Assembly (NCBI GenBank): GCA_000242935.3
Contig: CP007053.1
Location: forward strand, 3,333,001-3,397,000
DNA length: 64,000 nt
Direction of reading: 5' to 3'
Source: Opitutaceae bacterium TAV5
GTDB taxonomy: Bacteria > Verrucomicrobiota > Verrucomicrobiia > Opitutales > Opitutaceae
The translations under genes and the position numbers were made by a program. Under the pieces are notes generated by a model. It saw nothing but the letters and a program-made list of their open reading frames with translations, made no database searches and was not told the DNA's origin. Shown here piece after piece: positions 30,801 to 38,717 of this stretch (the first letter of the stretch is position 1; each line of letters opens with the position of its first letter).

Positions 30801-32552
30801 TTATGTTTCGGTTGTTTTTGTGATTGATGGCGGTTGCGAGAAGACAGGCGGCTTCAGATTGTCGGGATGATGGCGTAGTTCCGGAGGGAGTTGGTAAACC
30901 TGACGGCCCTCTTCGAAGAGGGTGGCGGCAGGGAGGCCGCGGTAGCGTGTGAGCCTCGGGTTGATGAAGATAATCCGGCGCGTGGAGTCGTTGACGTAGT
31001 CAATTCTGTAATACGGAGTCCCGTTGGGGTATTCATCCGTTAAGGACGGCGGAAGGGAGCCGTTTTCAGGGGAATCGCCGGCGAGGGAGGCGGGGATGCC
31101 CGAAAATGCCTCGATATCGCCGCCGGGCGAGTAGGCGGCCCATCCGTGAGGGGGTATCCCGATGTCGCCAAAGCGGGGGAGCGTTGCCGGGAGAGGCGGC
31201 GCGCCGGTCCTGCGATTGACGAGGATGACAAGGCCGTTTTGCCAAGTGATTTTTATCCGGTCGCAGAAGCGGGATGGATTGAGCCCGGAGAGCAGGATGG
31301 TTTCGAGAGATTGCCAGCCTTCGGGGGTTTCATAGGTGATTTCGGAGACGGTCTGGAGGAGATAATGGCGCTGGAGGAGGCCGACGGTCATGGCTTCAGT
31401 CAGGGCTTTGTCATGGCATATCCGATTTGGAGCGTAATCGAGATAGGCGCCGTTGCCGTAAGCGAGGGTCATGGCACGGTAATCATCGGACCCGGGGCCC
31501 CAGGGAGCAGCATAGAGGGCGTTGCCACGGGCTTGTTTGTCGGTTTTGGCGTAGGGCGGAGCGAAAAAGTAACGGTAACCGAGGCCCATGCCATACATGA
31601 TGGAGAGGTGGTGGAGGCGGCGGAGCTTGTGTTCGGGCGTGAAATGCCGTCGATAGCCTTCAAAGATGCCGAAGTCGCAGGAATCGACATACTCGCCGAG
31701 GAGAAACTGACTGCTGCCGGTTTCGGAGAGAAGCGGGCCGGGGACATGCTGTTTGATGCGGACGGCCTGCTCGCGGAGGGCGGCGCGGGCTCCGCGGATG
31801 GTGCCGGCAGCAGGATTCCCGGGCGTGTATTCGACGTAGGGCCAACCTTCCCCGCCGGAGGTAAGCTGGTCGGAAAAGGTGCCGGTGGTGCGCAGGATTT
31901 TCTGGATCCAGGTCTCCTGCTGGTCGATGGCGGCCAGCGCATCCTGTGGCTGGACATGCCATTTGGGTTTGCCTTTGGCATTGAGTCCGCGGCGGACGGT
32001 TTGCCGGAGGGGACCGTTTTTATTGACGTAATACTGGTAGTTGGTGCGCAAACCGGCAGGCCCCGTGTAGCGGGTGGGAACATTGTAGCCGATGAGGTCA
32101 GTGGCGACTTCCGGGCGCAGGTGGCCGGGATGGACTCCCCGGTAACGGCCGGTGAGGCTTTCGAGAGTCAGGATGACCCGGGTAGCGTGCGGCTCCGGAC
32201 GGATTTCGGCAGTGAGGGTGAAGGTGTGCGTCGGAGGGCCTGCATCGGCGCGGACTTCGCAGAGGAGGCGGAGGGGATTGCCGGGCGTGGCATCGCCTGT
32301 TCGGAATACGATGGTGACGCGATAATCACCGGGCTTCAGGAATTTGCCTTTGGAGGTGAGCAGGATGGGGCCGAAGTCGTCGAGTGGAGACAAAGACGCT
32401 GACGGTGCGGGGGTTGGGAGGAGGAGTTCAACGAATGCGTGGGGCCAGGCGTCGGGCTGAATGATTACGGGAGAAGCAGGAGACGGCGCACCCGGACCTC
32501 GCGAGGTGAAAAGAGAAAGGAAAAGGGTGATGCAGAGAATGAGGCAACGCAT
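30801..32552 (-). CDS. Exported hypothetical protein, possible glycoside hydrolase
   Basis: A 583-residue protein with a signal peptide (LILCITLFLSLFTSRGPG). I do not recognise the family. After an N-terminal beta-rich region, the middle resembles a TIM-barrel hydrolase lacking obvious signatures: conserved-looking patches are SGGEGWPYVEYTPGNPAAG, LLSETGSSQFLLGEYVDSCD and the late HHLSIMYGMGLGYRYFFAPP. A C-terminal beta domain follows (LVILVNRRTGAPPLPA), as in some large glycosidases of the endo-alpha-N-acetylgalactosaminidase type. It is the first gene of the leftward cluster and is divergent from the LacI gene at 32693, so it is probably under that regulator. Confidence 0.6.
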   Translation of the reverse strand: MRCLILCITLFLSLFTSRGPGAPSPASPVIIQPDAWPHAFVELLLPTPAPSASLSPLDDFGPILLTSKGKFLKPGDYRVTIVFRTGDATPGNPLRLLCEVRADAGPPTHTFTLTAEIRPEPHATRVILTLESLTGRYRGVHPGHLRPEVATDLIGYNVPTRYTGPAGLRTNYQYYVNKNGPLRQTVRRGLNAKGKPKWHVQPQDALAAIDQQETWIQKILRTTGTFSDQLTSGGEGWPYVEYTPGNPAAGTIRGARAALREQAVRIKQHVPGPLLSETGSSQFLLGEYVDSCDFGIFEGYRRHFTPEHKLRRLHHLSIMYGMGLGYRYFFAPPYAKTDKQARGNALYAAPWGPGSDDYRAMTLAYGNGAYLDYAPNRICHDKALTEAMTVGLLQRHYLLQTVSEITYETPEGWQSLETILLSGLNPSRFCDRIKITWQNGLVILVNRRTGAPPLPATLPRFGDIGIPPHGWAAYSPGGDIEAFSGIPASLAGDSPENGSLPPSLTDEYPNGTPYYRIDYVNDSTRRIIFINPRLTRYRGLPAATLFEEGRQVYQLPPELRHHPDNLKPPVFSQPPSITKTTET

Positions 32553-32630
32553 ATGCGGCGACAGAAGGGGAATCGGAGTTAATGGCGGGAGTGGTGCTGA
32601 AAATCGAAGAGTGTGTCGAAGGTGATTTAA

Positions 32631-32644
32631 TGAAATCCGTTACA
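32631..32644. promoter_or_regulatory. Candidate LacI-type operator between divergent genes
   Basis: TGAAATCCGTTACA (arms TGAAA/TTACA, palindromic under TGWAA-NNNN-TTWCA) lies in the 140-bp AT-rich gap between the exported hypothetical gene and the LacI gene, 49 bp before the LacI start. A near copy in the opposite sense is at 29048-29061. Confidence 0.55.
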
Positions 32645-32692
32645 TAAAATTTGTTGAATATATTGAAGTAAAAGACATTAAGATGATTTTAT

Positions 32693-33835
32693 ATGAGTAA
32701 TCGAGTGACGATGAAAGACATCGCGAAACGGGCGGATGTGTCGGTGGTGACGGTATCGCGGGCGTTGAAAAACCATCCGGGGCTTCCGAAGAAAACTTGT
32801 CAGCGTATCCAGAAAATAGCGACGAAGATGGGGTATCGGCCGAATCCGATGTTGTCGGTACTGATGGCCTCGTTGCGACGGTCACGCATGGGCAAGGGAA
32901 AGAGGGCAGGCCGGAGGGACAACCCCGGGGTGGACCGGAACGGGCCGGTGATTGCGTTTCTGTTTTCGAATCCGAACCCGGAGCAGTTCGACGATCCGGG
33001 GATGCCGCTGGGCGCGATGTTCGCCGGGGCGCGGGCGCGCGGGGCGGAGCTGGGTTACAAGGTGGAGCGGTTCCGGCTGGATGAACCAGGCATGAGCGAG
33101 ACGCGGATGCGGCAGTTGCTGCGGGCGCGCAGCATCCCGGGTATCATCATGGCGCCGCTGGTAGATCCGATCCCTGAGGTGGATTTCGACTGGTCGGGAT
33201 TTGCGTGTTCAACCATCGGATACAGCTACACGGCCTCGGTTTTGCACCGGGTGGCCAACGACCAGTTTCTCACGATGCAACTGGCGGTAGAAAAACTGGT
33301 GGCGCGGGGTTACCGGCGGATCGGGCTGGTGATGCACCGGTTGAGCGACGAGCGCACGAATCATCGCTGGTCGGGCGGTTTTTTGTCGCTGCCATTGCTC
33401 CGCGGGAAGGAGGCCGCGCGGCGTGTGCCGGTTTTTTATTGGGAGGGCGAAACACCTGCGGAGGGACCGGCCGGTCTGGGGGACTGGATGAAGCGTCATG
33501 AACCGGATGCGGTGATCACGGTGCATCCGTATGTTCCGGAGTGGATCGAGCAGCGGGGATGGCGGGTGCCGGAGGATGTGGGTCTGGTGGATCTGGATTT
33601 GCAGGGGCGGGGACGGACACAACGCGCGCAGACGGGGCGGGAAGTGAGCGGGGTGAACCGGCGTCACGATTTGCTGGGCGCGATGGCGCTGGATCTGGTG
33701 GCGGAGCAACTGCACCTCAACGAGCAGGGCGTGCCGAACCGCCCGAAAACCGTGATGCTGGGTGGCGACTGGGAGGAAGGGGCGACGTTGCGGGCTTTAT
33801 GGAAAGCTGGTTCAGGTGTGGAGGGATCGGGCTGA
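32693..33835 (+). CDS. LacI family transcriptional regulator
   Basis: A 380-residue LacI/GalR-type repressor. The N-terminal helix-turn-helix reads VTMKDIAKRADVSVVTVSRA with the hinge at about residues 45-60 (MGYRPNPMLSVLM). A periplasmic-binding-like effector domain follows and ends with the NEQGVPNRPKTVMLGG segment shared by the other LacI proteins of this window. That subfamily has no described ligand; an oligosaccharide is likely given the neighbours. It is divergent from a leftward cluster (exported hypothetical, PEP-CTERM, CBM9-like, pseudopilin, GH39-like) and probably controls it and itself through the site at 32631-32644. Confidence 0.92.
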   Translation: MSNRVTMKDIAKRADVSVVTVSRALKNHPGLPKKTCQRIQKIATKMGYRPNPMLSVLMASLRRSRMGKGKRAGRRDNPGVDRNGPVIAFLFSNPNPEQFDDPGMPLGAMFAGARARGAELGYKVERFRLDEPGMSETRMRQLLRARSIPGIIMAPLVDPIPEVDFDWSGFACSTIGYSYTASVLHRVANDQFLTMQLAVEKLVARGYRRIGLVMHRLSDERTNHRWSGGFLSLPLLRGKEAARRVPVFYWEGETPAEGPAGLGDWMKRHEPDAVITVHPYVPEWIEQRGWRVPEDVGLVDLDLQGRGRTQRAQTGREVSGVNRRHDLLGAMALDLVAEQLHLNEQGVPNRPKTVMLGGDWEEGATLRALWKAGSGVEGSG

Positions 33836-33910
33836 TTTGGAGTGACGACTGTCAGCGGTTGGCGCGGCCCATGTTTGTTTTTCTCTCATACCAGGGTCCC
33901 GAATGTTTTT

Positions 33911-33991
33911 GATTTTACACCAAGGCCGCAAAGGACGCGAAGAAGGTAACTGGCAATCCCTTGCGCTCTTTGCGGCCTTTGTGTAAAAATC
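33911..33991. repeat. Palindromic intergenic repeat after the LacI gene
   Basis: The arms 33911-33942 and 33960-33991 are inverted copies (GATTTTACAC...GGCCGCAAAG on the left) with a few mismatches and one single-base offset. Weaker matching continues outward (ATACCA-type segments at about 33890 and 34003). It lies in the 170-bp gap between the LacI gene and the convergent phosphodiesterase gene and could also act as a bidirectional terminator. Confidence 0.7.
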
Positions 33992-34005
33992 TGAAGGCTT
34001 TGGTA

Positions 34006-34971
34006 TCAGGCAGGTTTTGTGTCCCGGAACCAGCCGAGCTCGTCCGTGGTAATACCGATGCAGCCGGCGGCTTGCACGGCACGGACGGTCTCGCGTGCGG
34101 CGGCGGGTTCGCGGGGGCAGCCCCAGGCGCGGACTTCGGGGACGACGCGGAGGGCACGGGCCACGGCATCGGACGTGGCGGCAGAAGCGAGGGGGCAGAT
34201 CTGGAAAAGCCCGAGTTCTCCGGCAACGCTGAGCACGGGTTCGTCGATGGCATGGACGAGCCAGCCGAGGCGGATGCTGGCGGAGGCGGCGCGGGCGCGG
34301 CGGAGTTGTTCGAGTGAGAACGAGGTGAGCACGCTGCGGCCGAGCAGGTTTCGGGCGTCGAGGATCGCGAGGGTTTCGGCGGCGAGGCGTGGATGCGCGC
34401 CCTTGAGCTCGATGTGAAACAAAAAATCGGCGGCGTGGGTGTCGAGGAGTTGCGGGAGCGTGGCGATGCGTTCGCCGGCGAAGGCCGGGGAAAACCAGGA
34501 GCCGAAATCCAGTTCGCAAAGAGGCGTAGTGGCGCGGACATGCTGGTTTGATGGAGCGGCGGCGTCCCCGCCGCCGGACGCACGCCAGCGCGCCCAATCC
34601 TGCGGGGTTGCAGACCTGTCCGCCCGCATTGCGGGCACCCGGCCAAGTCTGGCCTTCCACTGCGCTTCAGGCCGCACCCTCCGGGTGCGCCATCTCCGCG
34701 CTGCCGCGCTTCGTGTCGTCCCGTCCGGCGGCGGGGACGCCGCCGCTCCGTAGGGCGATTCCTCGACACGTCGGTCGCCGAGACGGTAGCGGGCGAGGGT
34801 GTCATCGTGGCAGAGCACGAGGACGTTGTCGGTGGTGAGCTGGACGTCGGTCTCGATCTCGGTGGCTCCGAGTTGTTGCGCGATGCGGAACGAAGCGAGT
34901 GTGTTTTCCGGCGCACGCATTGGCGCGCCGCGGTGGGCGATGAGACGGAAGGGCATGGCCATCCGATTCAC
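34006..34971 (-). CDS. Glycerophosphodiester phosphodiesterase family protein with an in-frame insertion
   Basis: A 321-residue GDPD-family enzyme that hydrolyses glycerophosphodiesters to glycerol-3-phosphate. The catalytic N-terminus is intact: LIAHRGAPMRAPENTLASF, then EIETDVQLTTDNVLVLCHDDTLAR; the later FHIELKG supplies another metal ligand. Between about residues 74 and 140 lies a basic, Pro/Ala/Arg-rich segment foreign to the family. It is encoded by a 197-bp element with perfect 28-bp inverted ends that inserted without creating a stop. Sequence resumes with LCELDFGSWFSPAFAGERI, the normal continuation. Whether the insertion loop is tolerated is unknown. It is a single cytoplasmic gene. 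Confidence 0.85.
   Translation of the reverse strand: MNRMAMPFRLIAHRGAPMRAPENTLASFRIAQQLGATEIETDVQLTTDNVLVLCHDDTLARYRLGDRRVEESPYGAAASPPPDGTTRSAAARRWRTRRVRPEAQWKARLGRVPAMRADRSATPQDWARWRASGGGDAAAPSNQHVRATTPLCELDFGSWFSPAFAGERIATLPQLLDTHAADFLFHIELKGAHPRLAAETLAILDARNLLGRSVLTSFSLEQLRRARAASASIRLGWLVHAIDEPVLSVAGELGLFQICPLASAATSDAVARALRVVPEVRAWGCPREPAAARETVRAVQAAGCIGITTDELGWFRDTKPA
34553..34749. mobile_element. MITE-like palindromic element inserted inside a coding gene
   Basis: The ends 34553-34580 and 34722-34749 are exact 28-bp inverted repeats starting GGAGCGGCGGCGTCCCCGCC. The interior holds several perfect small hairpins (for example GGCCAAGTCTGGCC and GCACCC/GGGTGC). It encodes no protein of its own and interrupts, in frame, the region between two conserved blocks of the phosphodiesterase. 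The design fits a non-autonomous, hairpin-forming mobile element; no target duplication is clear. Confidence 0.75.
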
Positions 34972-35026
34972 GCTTCCAGTTTTTGACCGATCGGGAAAGA
35001 AGAACCGCTGCCGGGTTATCCGGCTG

Positions 35027-35695
35027 TCACTGAACGGCGACGGCCTTCACGTGGGCGTCGAGATAGAGCTGGTTGCGGATATTGCCGTGGACGGGTTTGG
35101 TGACGCCGGAGTCCGCCGGTTTATCACGTTCGATCATGGCCGCGGCCGTGGAAGGGGAGACAAATTCGGTGATGCGCCTGGGGTTGTGAGCGGAGTTTTT
35201 CACGCCAAAGGGTGGCCTGGTCGTGCCATCGTGCAAAAGGTCGGAGGCATCGCTGACCATCGTGTAACATTTGCCCTCCTTGTCGGTGGTGGCCGCGAGC
35301 CATGCCGGACAGGTGAGGACGGGCATGAGGCGTTTTTCCGCCGGGTTTTCCGGGAGCGCCTGGCTGACGTAGGGGGCGATGGCATTGCCGAGCAGGGCGG
35401 TATCGTTGTTGTTGCCGCAAAAGGCGTGCATGCCGACCCATAGCGGACCGGGCAGCCGGTCCTTGTTGTCCCCGGCGTAGGCCATGATCGCCATGCCGAC
35501 TTGCCGGAGATTGGAGGCGCACTGCGCCTTGCGGGCGGTTTCACGAACCTTGCCGACAGTCGGGATGATGATGGCGGCGAGAATGCCGATGATGGCGATG
35601 ACCGTCAGGAGCTCGATCAGGGTGAAAGCGTGCCGGTGCGGCCGATGCCGGCAGCGGGTTTTCAGTCGATGGTAACGGGGCGATGTCGAATGCAT
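35027..35695 (-). CDS. Pseudopilin-like protein with prepilin N-terminal methylation site
   Basis: A 222-residue protein with the prepilin signature [18 protein letters not shown] after a basic leader of about 25 residues. The segment [21 protein letters not shown] follows, and the C-terminus carries an H-X9-D variant of the H-X9-DG motif ([14 protein letters not shown]). It is divergent from the LacI gene at 35756, with only 60 bp and one palindromic site between them, so both are likely controlled together. Confidence 0.9.
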   Translation of the reverse strand: MHSTSPRYHRLKTRCRHRPHRHAFTLIELLTVIAIIGILAAIIIPTVGKVRETARKAQCASNLRQVGMAIMAYAGDNKDRLPGPLWVGMHAFCGNNNDTALLGNAIAPYVSQALPENPAEKRLMPVLTCPAWLAATTDKEGKCYTMVSDASDLLHDGTTRPPFGVKNSAHNPRRITEFVSPSTAAAMIERDKPADSGVTKPVHGNIRNQLYLDAHVKAVAVQ

Positions 35696-35741
35696 GACGG
35701 GTACTGTGCGGAAAACGGACTCGCCCGGAAGCAGGCTTCAT

Positions 35742-35755
35742 CTAACACTGGTTAA
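35742..35755. promoter_or_regulatory. Candidate LacI operator at the start of the LacI gene
   Basis: CTAACACTGGTTAA (arms CTAAC/GTTAA) ends one base before the ATG of the LacI gene and lies 47 bp upstream of the divergent pseudopilin. Its core TAACACTGGTTA is the exact reverse complement of the core at 36937-36948. Confidence 0.65.
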
Positions 35756-36934
35756 ATGGATGCCGCCGATGCGAATATCTCCTTTTCTGACACCGGTTCC
35801 GTCGATGCCACGACACCCGGCACCCGGCGGGTTTCCCTTCGTGACCTGGCGCGGCAGGCCGGCGTATCACACGCCACCGTATCGCTCGCCTTGCGCGATC
35901 ATCCGGCGGTGGCCGCCGCCACGAAGGCGCGTGTCCGTGAACTGGCGGAGCGGCTCGGTTATCAGCCCGATCCGATGTTGCGGGCGCTGGCCGAGTACCG
36001 ACGCGACAAAACCGGTCCCCGCTACCGCGCGACGCTGGCATGGATCAATTTTTTCGCCGGCGAGAAATCCGTGCGCGAGCCTTTCGGTTACCGGGCCGGA
36101 GCCGAGGCGCGCGCCGCGGAGCTCGGTTACAGGCTCGATGTGTTTCCGCCCACGCGATCGCGCGAAAGCCTGAGGCAACTGGCGCGCGTGTTGCAGGCGC
36201 GCAACATCCAGGGCCTGCTTCTCGCGCCGCTGCCCGAACCAGGCGCGGTGGCCTTCGACTTCGCGCCGTTTTCCGCCGTCACCTTCGGTTTCAGCCTCAC
36301 GTCACCCCGGCTCCATATCATTACCAACTACCAGGCGTATTCGAGCATGCTTGCGCTGCGTGAACTGCGCAAACGCGGGTTTCGCCGGATCGGTTTTCTG
36401 ATCTCGCACGATCTCGACGAACGTTCCCGGCGCAGCTTTCTGACCGGTTTTCTGAGCGAGCAGATGACGCTCCCCGAAGCCGAGCGGGTCCCGGCGCAGG
36501 TCCATCCCGCCAAGGCGCTGCGGCGCGAGGATTTTGACGAACTGCGCCCCTGGTTTCGCCGCCACCGGCCCGACGCGCTCATCTCGCATTACGCCGAGCT
36601 GCCCGCGCTCCTTCGCGAGAACGGCGTGCGCGTGCCGGAGGATCTCGCCCTGGTGCGTCTTTCCGTGCGGACCAATCCTGACGAAAGCTACAACCGGTCC
36701 GCCGGAATCAACCAGAACGAATACGAGATTGGTCGTACCGCTGTGGATACGCTGGCCTCGATGCTTTATCACAACGAGCGGGGTGTGCCGGCCGTGCCGC
36801 GCACGATCCTCATCGACGGATTCTGGCAGGATGGAGAGACGATGATCCCGCGTGAGGCAATGCCGGCCCGGTTGCGCCCGGTGCCTGCACGGTTTCCCTC
36901 CGCAACAGGCAAAAGGCCGGTGGGGAACCGATGA
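35756..36934 (+). CDS. LacI family transcriptional regulator
   Basis: A 392-residue LacI-type regulator with an N-terminal extension of about 25 residues before the helix-turn-helix VSLRDLARQAGVSHATVSLA. The hinge LGYQPDPMLRALAEYR and the effector domain ending NERGVPAVPRTILIDGFW match the other LacI proteins here. It has no Shine-Dalgarno because the operator-like palindrome abuts the ATG; translation may be leaderless or the true start may be slightly further in. It is divergent from a pseudopilin and upstream of a PEP-CTERM and a heparinase-like gene, the same order as at 47-52 kb. Confidence 0.92.
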   Translation: MDAADANISFSDTGSVDATTPGTRRVSLRDLARQAGVSHATVSLALRDHPAVAAATKARVRELAERLGYQPDPMLRALAEYRRDKTGPRYRATLAWINFFAGEKSVREPFGYRAGAEARAAELGYRLDVFPPTRSRESLRQLARVLQARNIQGLLLAPLPEPGAVAFDFAPFSAVTFGFSLTSPRLHIITNYQAYSSMLALRELRKRGFRRIGFLISHDLDERSRRSFLTGFLSEQMTLPEAERVPAQVHPAKALRREDFDELRPWFRRHRPDALISHYAELPALLRENGVRVPEDLALVRLSVRTNPDESYNRSAGINQNEYEIGRTAVDTLASMLYHNERGVPAVPRTILIDGFWQDGETMIPREAMPARLRPVPARFPSATGKRPVGNR

Positions 36935-36935
36935 T

Positions 36936-36949
36936 CTAACCAGTGTTAG
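36936..36949. promoter_or_regulatory. Candidate LacI operator upstream of the PEP-CTERM gene
   Basis: CTAACCAGTGTTAG has perfect 5-bp arms (CTAAC/GTTAG) and lies just after the LacI stop and 75 bp before the PEP-CTERM start at 37024. The 12-bp core equals the reverse complement of the site at 35743-35754. Confidence 0.65.
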
Positions 36950-37023
36950 GCCGGAGATGCTTTCCGTCGCCTGCATCCGGGTGGCACGGTGTCGGGGCAA
37001 TCAACAAAAAACCGACCCGCATC

Positions 37024-38520
37024 ATGAAAACAACCCTGCCCGTTACCCGTGGCGTTCCTGTCGCCTGTTTCGCCGTAATCGCAACGCTCGCGCTCGCAGC
37101 CCCGGTGCCGTCCCTTCGCGCCGACACCCAATACTGGAACCGGACCGCCGCCGGCCTCGTCTGGGCCAACGCAAGCAACGCCAACTGGGCGGCTGCCGAG
37201 GACGGCGCAACGTATGCCACCTGGGGAGCCGGCAACGATGCCGTGATTGTCACGCCCTCCGCCGCCATCGCTTTTGGCGGCAGCTATGTGAGCGCCTCCA
37301 GCCTGGTGATCCGTAATGGCGCAACCTTTACGCACACCGGCGCGGGCAGCGGGGGGAATACCGGTCTCCGCATCACCGGTGCGAACGGCGCCAGCGGCGG
37401 CGGTGACTTTTCCCTTTCGGAAAACACGGACAGCGCCGCCTCGCTCCGCGTGTTTCTTGAATCACATGTCGCTGCGTCCACCGGTTATAACGGCACGATC
37501 ACCGTCAACAGTTTCTCCAACACCAGTTCCGGCCTCTACCTCGGAGCGGATTCGAAAGACGCAGCCGCCGGAGCGGCCTTCACCGGCACCGATACCCGCA
37601 CCCGCATTGTCCTCGGTGGAGGCACGCTCTTCCTGAATGGCGGACTCGCCGCCAGCGCCGCCACCATCGGTTCGCTCTCCGGTTCCGGGCGCATCGCTCT
37701 GGCCAATGTTTTCAGCGCCAACAGCGGCGTCCGTACCCTGCGCATCGAGCAGGTCACAGACTCCATCTTTGCCGGTGATATTGGCAGCCGCACGATCAGC
37801 CAGGGCAACAACAGCCTCGCACTCACCAAGGCCGGCGCCGGCAGCCTCACGATCCGCGCCGGCTCCGCCAGCGGTTATGCCGGCACGACGACCGTCGAGC
37901 AAGGCACACTCCATCTCGTCGGTGTCTTCGGCAGCGACAGCGCAGGCGGGCAGAACGTCAACCAGGGGGATTTCGTCGTAAAATCCGGCGCCACGCTCGG
38001 ACTCGACGGCACTTTTAACCTGGGTGGCGCGAAGGCATTGACGATTGAGGATGGCGGCGTATTCGATGCCGGTCGGATAACGCTCGACGGGATCGGCACC
38101 ACGACCAGCAAGGGGCTCGTCTTCGAGGGCAGGGCGACGATCCTTTTCACGCTCGGCTCAGGTGACACCGGCGATCTCGTCACGCTGGTCGACGCCTCGA
38201 TGGTCGGGCAATCGAGCGGCGCGGCCGACAGTATCTTTTTCAACTTTACCAACGCGGGCGACGCACAGGCCGGTGTAAGCTACGACCTGATCCACTTCGG
38301 CGCCGACGCCCGTGCCGGCATTGCGCTCACCGAATACGCGCTCTCGCAGGAGAGCCTTGCCGCGGGCTGGGCCGGCACGTTCGGCTACTCGGCCGACGGC
38401 AAGACGCTGCAATTCACCGTCACCGCCGTGGGATCGACGATCCCCGAGCCAGGCGCGGCGGCGCTGCTTCTCGGCGGCGCGGCGCTCGGCCTGCTTGCCA
38501 TGAGAAACCGGATACGATGA
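37024..38520 (+). CDS. PEP-CTERM protein with autotransporter-type beta-strand repeats
   Basis: A 498-residue exported protein starting at ATG 37024 with a signal peptide (VPVACFAVIATLALAAPVPSLRA). The middle is a beta-helix-like passenger region, Gly/Ser/Thr/Ala-rich, with the autotransporter-associated repeat pattern LTKAGAGSLTIRAGSASGY-GTTTVEQGTLHL near residue 270. The C-terminus is the sorting tail IPEPGAAALLLGG, a hydrophobic helix and MRNRIR. It is probably a surface-anchored or secreted adhesin or polysaccharide-contact protein. It follows the LacI gene and precedes a heparinase-like lyase; a palindromic repeat lies in between. Confidence 0.88.
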   Translation: MKTTLPVTRGVPVACFAVIATLALAAPVPSLRADTQYWNRTAAGLVWANASNANWAAAEDGATYATWGAGNDAVIVTPSAAIAFGGSYVSASSLVIRNGATFTHTGAGSGGNTGLRITGANGASGGGDFSLSENTDSAASLRVFLESHVAASTGYNGTITVNSFSNTSSGLYLGADSKDAAAGAAFTGTDTRTRIVLGGGTLFLNGGLAASAATIGSLSGSGRIALANVFSANSGVRTLRIEQVTDSIFAGDIGSRTISQGNNSLALTKAGAGSLTIRAGSASGYAGTTTVEQGTLHLVGVFGSDSAGGQNVNQGDFVVKSGATLGLDGTFNLGGAKALTIEDGGVFDAGRITLDGIGTTTSKGLVFEGRATILFTLGSGDTGDLVTLVDASMVGQSSGAADSIFFNFTNAGDAQAGVSYDLIHFGADARAGIALTEYALSQESLAAGWAGTFGYSADGKTLQFTVTAVGSTIPEPGAAALLLGGAALGLLAMRNRIR

Positions 38521-38526
38521 TCTTCC

Positions 38527-38697
38527 GGGGAACTCCTGAAAAAACAGATTTTCACCACAGAGGCACACAGACACAAAGTTTCACAGAACAGAAAAAAATA
38601 ACTCGTTTTTAAATTGATAGATACAAAATATAAAAAATCTCCTCTTCCGGTTTTCTCTGTGTCTTTGTGTCTCTGTGGTTAATTTTCAGGAGTCCCC
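38527..38697. repeat. Nested palindromic intergenic repeat (171 bp)
   Basis: The outer arms 38527-38542 and 38683-38697 (GGGGAACTCCTGAAAA and its near inverse) flank inner arms 38554-38578 and 38655-38679 (ACCACAGAG-type, 22 of 25 bases matching). The centre is AT-rich. It fills the 197-bp gap between the PEP-CTERM gene and the heparinase-like gene; no other feature is seen there. It could terminate or attenuate transcription into the lyase gene. Confidence 0.75.
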
Positions 38698-38717
38698 TCC
38701 GCCGGATTTTCATTCGC

